Shown: positions 58,326 through 64,000 of the stretch, piece by piece
Layout of the letters: each line of letters begins with the position of its first letter
Numbering within the stretch: the stretch's first letter is position 1
Assembly (NCBI GenBank): GCA_028871555.1
Contig: JAGWNA010000007.1
Coordinates: forward strand, 1-64,000
Origin: Lysobacteraceae bacterium
GTDB taxonomy: Bacteria; Pseudomonadota; Gammaproteobacteria; Xanthomonadales; Rhodanobacteraceae
Direction of reading: 5' to 3'
DNA length: 64,000 bases
The notes under the pieces: model-generated
What the model was told of the DNA's origin: nothing
The model's database searches: none
What the model saw: the letters and a program-made list of their open reading frames with translations, nothing else
Translations under genes and position numbers: made by a program

Positions 58326-58972
58326 GCGGCGTTGCCCTGCAGGCGCCTGGCCAGTCGCTGCACGCGCGACTGCAGCCGTTCGCTGCGTTCGCGCAGTGCA
58401 TCCACGCCATCGAGGAAGCCTTCGACCTCACCTGGCGCGATCGCGACGCGGGCCTCGTCGCGCAGCCAGTCGGCACCGTCCCCGGTGAGATGGGCGGCGG
58501 TTTCGCGGGCGTGGGCCAGCCCCTCGCGGATCGCCCCGGCCAGCGGCACGCCCAGTACGTCGCCGAACGTGCGGGCGAACGCTTCCTCGAAATCCGGGGC
58601 GAACTTGCCGGCGAGTTTCTCCAGCCGACGCGCCAGCTCGGCGTCGCCGGCGATCTCCACCTTGCCCGGCGCGATGCCGTCGTCGTCGCGCTTGAACAGC
58701 ATCGCCAGCAGGCTGCCGGGCGTGGCGGCAACGCGCAGCTGGCTATCCGCCTGCGGCGGTCCGACTTTCAGGCGACCATCCTCGACCGTCACCGCCAATG
58801 CGATTTCAGGCCCGCGCAGATGCAACTGCACGCTGCGTCCGTTCAAGACCCCGAGCTTCTGCTGCGTCTCGGGATCGAGCGACAATGTGCGATTCAGCGC
58901 GGTTTCCAGCGCGCGTCCGGCCAGCTTGCGCAGCGGTTGCGGCAACCAGGAGTTGGAGTCGGCGAGATTCAT
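58322..58972 (-). CDS. ubiJ: Ubiquinone biosynthesis accessory factor UbiJ
   Basis: A 216-residue protein with an N-terminal SCP2 lipid-binding domain (about 25-125, including [20 protein letters not shown]) and a C-terminal coiled-coil region ending in a Leu/Arg-rich helix. In E. coli UbiJ scaffolds the soluble Ubi complex and binds ubiquinone intermediates. Identification rests on the SCP2 domain plus its position immediately before ubiB. Confidence 0.9.
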   Translation of the reverse strand: MNLADSNSWLPQPLRKLAGRALETALNRTLSLDPETQQKLGVLNGRSVQLHLRGPEIALAVTVEDGRLKVGPPQADSQLRVAATPGSLLAMLFKRDDDGIAPGKVEIAGDAELARRLEKLAGKFAPDFEEAFARTFGDVLGVPLAGAIREGLAHARETAAHLTGDGADWLRDEARVAIAPGEVEGFLDGVDALRERSERLQSRVQRLARRLQGNAA

Positions 58973-59017
58973 CCGTTCATTGTAGCCGTGCTGAACACGA
59001 TCCGGAGCGGACCATGC

Positions 59018-59608
59018 TCATGTCGGCAGGCGGCCGCGCTTTTCGTGCACCAGGGGCCATGGCGCACGCACCAGCCACTTGTACGCCATCCTGCGCAATG
59101 AGGCGTCCAGGCCGATGTCGTCCACCACTTCGGTCACCGGCCGCCAGGCCAGCGCGTGCGATTCGTGGTTGATGGCGAACCGATCGTCCCGGCCGGCACG
59201 CACCACGTAACGCACGTCGTAATGCCAATGCTCCGGCTCGTCCCGGCGGGCCGGAATGCGATGGCGGTCGATGTCGTAGACGCCTCCCTCGACCCGCAGA
59301 TCCTTCAGGCCGGTTTCCTCGCTCGCCTCGCGCAAGGCCACCCGCGCCAGATCGGCATCGCCGTCGGCGTGACCGCCCGGCTGCAGCCACAATCCCAGTT
59401 TGCGGTGATGCATCAGCAATACCCGCCGGCCATCGGCACTGACCAGCCAGCATGAGCCGGTGAAATGGCCTGGCATGTGCGCGCGTTCGAACGTCGCGGG
59501 GTGGGATTCCAGGAAATCCGTGAATATCGAAGCCGCAGCGGCCTCCTCCGGATACAGCAACATATAAGCCCGAAGGCTGGCCAGTATCCCCGAAACATCT
59601 GGTCGCAT
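59018..59608 (-). CDS. NUDIX hydrolase
   Basis: A 196-residue protein from ATG 59608; in-frame ATGs at 59620 and 59641 are alternatives and none has a strong ribosome site. The NUDIX box is complete: GGHADGDADLARVALREASEETGLKDL, that is, Gx5Ex7REUxEExGU with Ala at the first acidic position. The N-terminal helical part may modulate substrate choice. The family hydrolyses nucleoside diphosphates linked to other groups; the actual substrate is unknown. It is divergent from the APC permease genes. Confidence 0.9.
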   Translation of the reverse strand: MRPDVSGILASLRAYMLLYPEEAAAASIFTDFLESHPATFERAHMPGHFTGSCWLVSADGRRVLLMHHRKLGLWLQPGGHADGDADLARVALREASEETGLKDLRVEGGVYDIDRHRIPARRDEPEHWHYDVRYVVRAGRDDRFAINHESHALAWRPVTEVVDDIGLDASLRRMAYKWLVRAPWPLVHEKRGRLPT

Positions 59609-59768
59609 GATTTGTGGCATGGTGCAGTTGGAAATGCCCATGATAGCTGCGTCGCAGCTTGTTCCCCTTCCCCCGCTCCGTTATGGTTGCGCGTCGCGTC
59701 GGCTCGTCGCGTCCTACTCGTCGCAGTCTCGGACGAGCGTGGTATTTGTTTTTACGGGGAGTCACCAC

Positions 59769-61253
59769 ATGCTTTTCAAGCGCGTCAAGCCACTCGATCA
59801 GATTCTCGCCACCGCCGAGAAGAAAAGCCTCAAACGGCAACTGGGACCGATCCAGCTCACGCTGCTCGGCGTTGGTGCGATCATCGGTACCGGCATTTTC
59901 GTGTTGACCGCCGAGGCGGGGCAGAAAGCGGGACCGGGCATGATGGTCGCGTTCGTGATCGCCGCCGTGGTCTGCGCTCTGGCGGCGCTGGCCTATGCTG
60001 AATTGGCTTCGATGATTCCGGTGGCGGGCTCAGCTTATACATACACTTATGGCGTACTCGGCGAGGGCCTTGCCTGGATGGTTGGCTGGGCGCTCGTGCT
60101 GGAGTACGCGATCGCTGCCGGTGCGGTCTCGGTAGGCTGGTCGGGGTACATGAACGGGCTGCTCGCGCGCAGCGGGTTGGGATTACCCACGCTCCTGCGC
60201 ACTGGCCCGTTCGACGGCGGCACCTTCAACCTGTTTGCTTTCCTGATTGCGCTGGTCATCACCTTTCTGCTGGTAATTGGCACGTCCAAGTCTGCCAAGG
60301 TCAATGCGCTGCTGGTGACAATCAAGATCGCCGCACTCACCGCATTCATTTTCCTCACCATACCGGCCGTGAAAGATGCGAACTTCACGCCGTTCGTACC
60401 GAATGGCTGGGGCAGCCCGCTTGGTGGTATCGGCGTACTCGGTGCCGCAGCCTCGATCTTCTTTGCCTATGTCGGTTTCGATGCAGTTTCCACAGCCGCG
60501 GAAGAAACTAAAAATCCCAACCGCAATATCCCGATCGGCCTGATTGGCTCGCTGGCGGTGTGCACCATCTTCTACCTGCTGGTGGGCTACGGTGCGGTCG
60601 GCGCAGTCGGTTCGCAGCCGATGCTTGGAGCCGATGGTCTGGCGCTGCGGCCCGGCACGCCGGAAATGGCAGCTGCCTGTACCGGCTCACAGGCACTGGT
60701 GTGCAGCAAAGATGCCCTCGCCCATGTGCTGGTGCTGATCAACCACAGCACAATGGGCTATCTGGTGGGATTGGCCGCAGCCCTGGCCTTGCCATCGGTG
60801 ATCCTGATGATGATCTACGGCCAGACACGCATCTTCTTCACCATGTCGCGCGACGGGCTGCTGCCGAATCGTCTCTCTAAAGTCCACCCGCGTTTCCATA
60901 CGCCGCATGTACTGACCCTCATTACCGGTGTATGCGTCTCGTTCTTCGGCGCGCTGTTCCCGGTCGGTGTACTGGCAGACATCACCAACTCCGGCACCCT
61001 GTTTGCCTTCATGATGGTATCGGTCGGCGTGCTGATCCTGCGCGTGAAACAGCCGGAGCGCCACCGTCCGTTCCGCACCCCGATGGCCTGGCTGGTCTGT
61101 CCGCTGGCTGTGCTGGGCTGCCTGCTGCTGTTCCTCAACCTTTCGCTATATACCATCGAGTTGTTCTTCGGCTGGGCCGTCGTCGGTCTTGCCGTCTACT
61201 TCCTCTATGGCTATCGCAAGAGCCATCTGGCCAATGGCACTGAGCCGAGCTGA
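59769..61253 (+). CDS. APC-family amino acid permease (first of tandem pair)
   Basis: A 494-residue transporter with about 12 membrane helices; ATG 59769 follows GGGGAG at 8-nt spacing. The first helix has GVGAIIGTGIFVLTAEAG, the APC unwound substrate-binding motif; FFAYVGFDAVSTAAEETKNP and ARIFFTMSRDGLLP-like residues are also conserved. It resembles the cationic amino acid transporter (CAT/YfnA-like) subfamily. Imports one or more amino acids, identity unknown. Its neighbour is a paralogue 70 bp downstream in the same direction. Confidence 0.93.
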   Translation: MLFKRVKPLDQILATAEKKSLKRQLGPIQLTLLGVGAIIGTGIFVLTAEAGQKAGPGMMVAFVIAAVVCALAALAYAELASMIPVAGSAYTYTYGVLGEGLAWMVGWALVLEYAIAAGAVSVGWSGYMNGLLARSGLGLPTLLRTGPFDGGTFNLFAFLIALVITFLLVIGTSKSAKVNALLVTIKIAALTAFIFLTIPAVKDANFTPFVPNGWGSPLGGIGVLGAAASIFFAYVGFDAVSTAAEETKNPNRNIPIGLIGSLAVCTIFYLLVGYGAVGAVGSQPMLGADGLALRPGTPEMAAACTGSQALVCSKDALAHVLVLINHSTMGYLVGLAAALALPSVILMMIYGQTRIFFTMSRDGLLPNRLSKVHPRFHTPHVLTLITGVCVSFFGALFPVGVLADITNSGTLFAFMMVSVGVLILRVKQPERHRPFRTPMAWLVCPLAVLGCLLLFLNLSLYTIELFFGWAVVGLAVYFLYGYRKSHLANGTEPS

Positions 61254-61323
61254 AGAGATTGTTCTTTGCCTGCCCCATCAGTCGGCACGGTAATATCCTG
61301 CCGGTGTCATATCCGGAATACCC

Positions 61324-62778
61324 ATGCTCAAGCAATTACTTGTCCGCAAGACCGATTTCACGGATGCCGATGACGCGCACGGCCCCACCTTGCGCCGCAC
61401 CCTGGGTCCGTGGGGACTGACCGCACTCGGGATCGGCGCGGTGATCGGCGGCGGCATCTTCGTGATCACCGGCCAGGCGGCCGCCGACCACGCCGGCCCG
61501 GCGGTGATCCTGTCGTTCATACTGGCTGCCATCACCAGCACGTTCACCGCGCTGTGCTACGCCGAATTCGCCACGATGATTCCGGTGGCGGGCAGCGCCT
61601 ACTCGTATGCCTACGCCACGCTCGGCGAACTGATGGCATGGTTCATCGGCTGGAACCTGGTCCTGGAATACGGCGTCTCCGCCTCGGCGGTGGCGGTGAG
61701 CTGGACCGGCTACTTCCAGAGCCTGCTCAGCCATATCGGACAAACCTTCCATATGGATCTGAGCCTGCCCGCGTCGCTGACCAATGCGCCGCTGGCCTTC
61801 ACCACCGACCATCATCTGATCGTCACCGGCGCACTGTTCAACCTGCCGGCGGTCGTGCTGATCGGTCTGCTGACGTGGATCTGCTATGTCGGCATCCGCG
61901 AATCGAGCCTGACCAATGCCGTGATGGTGGCGCTCAAGGTGAGCCTGATCGCGCTGGTGATCGTGGTGGGCTGGCGCTACGTCGACCCATCCAACTGGCA
62001 CCCGTTCGTGCCCGCCCCACAGGGCGAGAAGTACGGCTGGGGTGGCGTACTGCGTGGAGCGGCGATGGTGTTCTTCGCCTATATCGGTTTCGAAGCTACC
62101 TCGACAGCGGCACAGGAGTCGCGCAACCCGCAACGCGACCTGCCCATCGCCATTCTGGCCTCGCTGGCCATCTGCACGGTGCTCTATATCGCGATGGCCG
62201 CCGTGATGACGGGCCTGACCTCATACACCTTGCTCGGCACCGACGAACCGGTGGTGACCGCCCTGCAGGGACACCCGGCCTTGGGATGGCTACGCTGGCT
62301 GGTGGAGATCGGCGCAATGCTCGGACTGGCATCGGTCGTGCTGGTGATGATCATCGCGCAACCACGCATCTTCATGATCATGGGCCGCGATGGCATGTTG
62401 CCCAAGGTGTTCACGCGAATCCACCCGCAGCATCGCACGCCGTATCTGAACACGCTGATCACCGGCACCGGCATCGGCCTGCTCGCCGCGATCTTCCCGC
62501 TGGACATCCTGGCCGACCTGGTTTCCATGGGCACGCTGATCGCGTTCATCGCCGTCTGTGGCGGCGTGTGGATCTTGCGGCACACCCAGCCGGAGCTGCC
62601 ACGCACGTTCCGCGTGCCGTGGGCGCCATTGATCTGCACGCTGGGCATCCTCAGCTGCCTGGCTCTGTTGAGCACCATGGCCTGGTACAACTGGACCCTG
62701 ATGGTGGTCTGGACACTGATCGGGCTGGTGATCTATTTCGGCTACAGCTACCGGCACAGCCATCTGCGTCGCACATAG
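61324..62778 (+). CDS. APC-family amino acid permease (second of tandem pair)
   Basis: A 484-residue transporter with about 12 helices. It has the same motifs as its neighbour: GIGAVIGGGIFVITGQAAAD in helix 1, FFAYIGFEATSTAAQESRNP, and RIFMIMGRDGMLPKVFTRIH. The short gap (70 bp) and shared direction suggest a duplication and joint transcription, although the two proteins are clearly diverged and the first has a longer loop before helix 9. Substrate unknown. Confidence 0.93.
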   Translation: MLKQLLVRKTDFTDADDAHGPTLRRTLGPWGLTALGIGAVIGGGIFVITGQAAADHAGPAVILSFILAAITSTFTALCYAEFATMIPVAGSAYSYAYATLGELMAWFIGWNLVLEYGVSASAVAVSWTGYFQSLLSHIGQTFHMDLSLPASLTNAPLAFTTDHHLIVTGALFNLPAVVLIGLLTWICYVGIRESSLTNAVMVALKVSLIALVIVVGWRYVDPSNWHPFVPAPQGEKYGWGGVLRGAAMVFFAYIGFEATSTAAQESRNPQRDLPIAILASLAICTVLYIAMAAVMTGLTSYTLLGTDEPVVTALQGHPALGWLRWLVEIGAMLGLASVVLVMIIAQPRIFMIMGRDGMLPKVFTRIHPQHRTPYLNTLITGTGIGLLAAIFPLDILADLVSMGTLIAFIAVCGGVWILRHTQPELPRTFRVPWAPLICTLGILSCLALLSTMAWYNWTLMVVWTLIGLVIYFGYSYRHSHLRRT

Positions 62779-63251
62779 TGTCAGTATCGACATTTGCGCT
62801 GAACGTCGCCGAAAAACGGACATTTCCAGCAAAATCCGTATTAAAGAACTATCTCTATGTGCCGTGCTCGATTGGATAGAAAGTATCGTGCAACTATGTT
62901 GCAACACATTGATCTCAATGAATTTAACGAGATCTTTTCAAGAGAAATCGTGTGATCGATCGCCCATTCGACCAAGGCGGGAGTATCATCCTCAGTCCGC
63001 GGGTTGATCACTTGGCAGTGGGCCCCGGATCGCCGCCCGGCGCGTCAGGTGGGTAAGCTCCTCAGCCTGACGCGCCGGGCAGCACTTTCAAGGCAGCCCG
63101 TTCAAAGCGACGCCCGCTGGCGCCCCCCTCCCCATCACCACCGCTCCCGTGAACCGGCCGTACGCAGCACCCGGCGCGGAGGGATTGTTCGCACGCACCA
63201 TGCGCAAAGGCCGGCAGATGCCGGCCTTTGGCTTAATCTGCACGAAGGAAA
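62779..63251. other. 473-bp gap between the permease and HiPIP genes
   Basis: No gene is seen. The first 170 bp are A/T-richer than average. A 15-bp perfect stem, GCCCGGCGCGTCAGG (63035-63049) with CCTGACGCGCCGGGC (63066-63080) and a 16-nt loop, could terminate the permease message although it is 257 bp past the stop. A second hairpin next to the HiPIP gene is listed separately. Confidence 0.55.
63206..63229 (-). terminator. Probable terminator of the HiPIP gene
   Basis: AAAGGCCGGC (63206-63215) and GCCGGCCTTT (63220-63229) form a perfect 10-bp stem with a 4-nt loop, 22 bp beyond the HiPIP stop. The A- and T-ended arms provide a short T run on either strand. Confidence 0.7.
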
Positions 63252-63584
63252 TCAGGCTTTCTTCGGTGTATGCGATATGCACCAGCCCTTCGCATTCACC
63301 GACTTGCCCGGGAACAGCCGACAGGGACCGCGACCCGTGCTGGCGCCGCTGTAGAACTGGCAATTGGCGCAATTGGCGCCGACGGTGTGCCTGGGATCGG
63401 TTGTCTTGCCGGCATCCTCCACGTAGCCCAACGCCTTGGCGGTCGGGTCGCTCTCGGACAATGGAGGCAGGTCGGCAGCTTGAGCAAAACGCGGTACGCC
63501 GCCCATGACCGCGACAGCCACGGTGGTACCGGCCGCCACCTTGAGGAATCGGCGGCGTGATTCGATATCTTTCTCGTTCGACAT
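63252..63584 (-). CDS. High-potential iron-sulfur protein (HiPIP)
   Basis: A 110-residue periplasmic electron carrier from ATG 63584 (GGAG ribosome site). A Tat signal (SRRRFLKVAAG, residues 9-19, cleavage after AQA) exports it folded with its [4Fe-4S] cluster. The four cluster cysteines are visible in ANCANCQFYSG, GPCRLFPG and KGWCISH. HiPIPs feed electrons to terminal oxidases or photosynthetic reaction centres; in Xanthomonadales a respiratory role is likely. Monocistronic by spacing. Confidence 0.94.
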   Translation of the reverse strand: MSNEKDIESRRRFLKVAAGTTVAVAVMGGVPRFAQAADLPPLSESDPTAKALGYVEDAGKTTDPRHTVGANCANCQFYSGASTGRGPCRLFPGKSVNAKGWCISHTPKKA

Positions 63585-63732
63585 GGACAACTCTCCGGCG
63601 CTCAGCTGTCCTGCACACGCTGCGCAGGACAAATGCGGATATTACGATAGGCACCACAATCCCTGCTGACTTTCGAGAATGGCTCGCATTTGATCAGGAT
63701 GCCGTGCCGGCACATACTATAGCCGCCACTCA

Positions 63733-63746
63733 TTTGGACGTCCAAA
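63733..63746. promoter_or_regulatory. 14-bp perfect palindrome just upstream of mtnB
   Basis: TTTGGACGTCCAAA is an exact palindrome ending 4 bp before the mtnB ATG, a site where a repressor would block transcription or translation start. A possible -10 (TACTAT, 63715-63720) lies just upstream. Its core GGACGTCC loosely resembles a MetJ-like AGACGTCT box, but the regulator is unknown. Confidence 0.5.
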
Positions 63747-63750
63747 CACC

Positions 63751-64000
63751 ATGGTTCAAAGCCTGCCCGCCACCTTTCCTGCCGGCCTGTTCGAGTCGTG
63801 CGCAGACGCCATCGCAGACACGGCGCGCGAACTGGCAATGCTCGGCTGGACACCGGCAACGAGCAGCAATTTCTCGATGCGGGTCGATGCGGACCATGCA
63901 GCGATCACCATCTCCGGGCGCCACAAGGGGCTGCTCGGACGCGACGACATCATGTTGATCGACCTGTACGGCCACGCCGTGGGTACGGATGCCCGGCCCA
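63751..64000 (+). CDS. mtnB: Methylthioribulose-1-phosphate dehydratase (5' part; runs off window)
   Basis: Zn-dependent class II aldolase-fold enzyme of methionine salvage, converting methylthioribulose-1-phosphate to the diketo intermediate. Only the first 83 codons are inside. The N-terminal LAMLGWTPATSSNFSMRVD and ISGRHKGLLGRDDIMLIDL residues are characteristic of MtnB. The zinc His residues lie beyond the edge. It is divergent from the HiPIP gene and probably heads the mtn operon. Confidence 0.9.
   Translation, partial: MVQSLPATFPAGLFESCADAIADTARELAMLGWTPATSSNFSMRVDADHAAITISGRHKGLLGRDDIMLIDLYGHAVGTDARP

Overview
The window is GC-rich (roughly two-thirds G+C by eye), gene-dense DNA with many ATGA or GTGA start/stop overlaps. 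It looks like a gammaproteobacterial chromosome of the Xanthomonadales, most probably Rhodanobacteraceae (Rhodanobacter or Dyella-like). This assignment is an inference from gene content and protein style: the order leuS-lptE-holA-nadD ... rsfS-rlmH-maf, the ubiJ-ubiB pair, a Tat-exported HiPIP, methionine-salvage mtnB, glyoxylate-shunt aceBA, and several families of intergenic palindromes. No rRNA, tRNA or CRISPR array was recognised.

Layout. 1-5.5 kb: a minus-strand type I secretion operon (HlyB-like ABC transporter, HlyD-like adaptor) translationally coupled to a family 4 glycosyltransferase and a lipase-like protein cut by the window edge. 5.5-6.3 kb: gene-free DNA with a 169-bp element bounded by 21-bp perfect inverted repeats. 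6.3-20.7 kb: housekeeping genes (maf, rlmH, rsfS, nadD, holA, lptE, leuS), with a 5-kb mixed-strand insertion (DUF1345, GNAT, GGDEF, NERD-helicase, msrB) separating rsfS from nadD. 21.1-27.8 kb: the accessory highlight, a Sec-signal-bearing RHS polymorphic toxin with a nuclease-like C-terminus and a coupled immunity gene. It is followed by a displaced RHS-core scrap of 87 identical bp, an out-of-frame orphan toxin tip, a second putative immunity gene, and a duplicated hairpin at each end of that orphan unit.

27.9-31.4 kb: a pqi envelope lipid-transport operon with PqiA split into two proteins, plus PqiB and PqiC. 31.5-37.1 kb: a CnoX-like thioredoxin-TPR, a DUF4442 protein, an ECF sigma factor with a membrane partner, a DUF502 protein and an aminopeptidase P. 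37.2-44.0 kb: a PAS-GGDEF-EAL sensor, a TenA/PqqC-like protein, lipoprotein MsrA and an ABC exporter. 44.0-47.4 kb: a YCII / SigJ-type sigma / YCII / VOC / GST cluster. 47.6-50.2 kb: parE and 3-hydroxyanthranilate dioxygenase. 50.3-54.4 kb: aceB-aceA with a divergent LysR gene. 54.8-59.6 kb: acyltransferase, arfB, truC, ubiB, ubiJ and a NUDIX gene. 59.8-62.8 kb: two tandem APC permeases. 63.2-64.0 kb: a HiPIP and the start of mtnB.

Functional reading: most of the window is core metabolism, translation and envelope upkeep. The RHS toxin locus, the type I secretion locus and the palindromic repeats are the accessory material. The RHS locus records at least one past replacement of its toxin-immunity tip.
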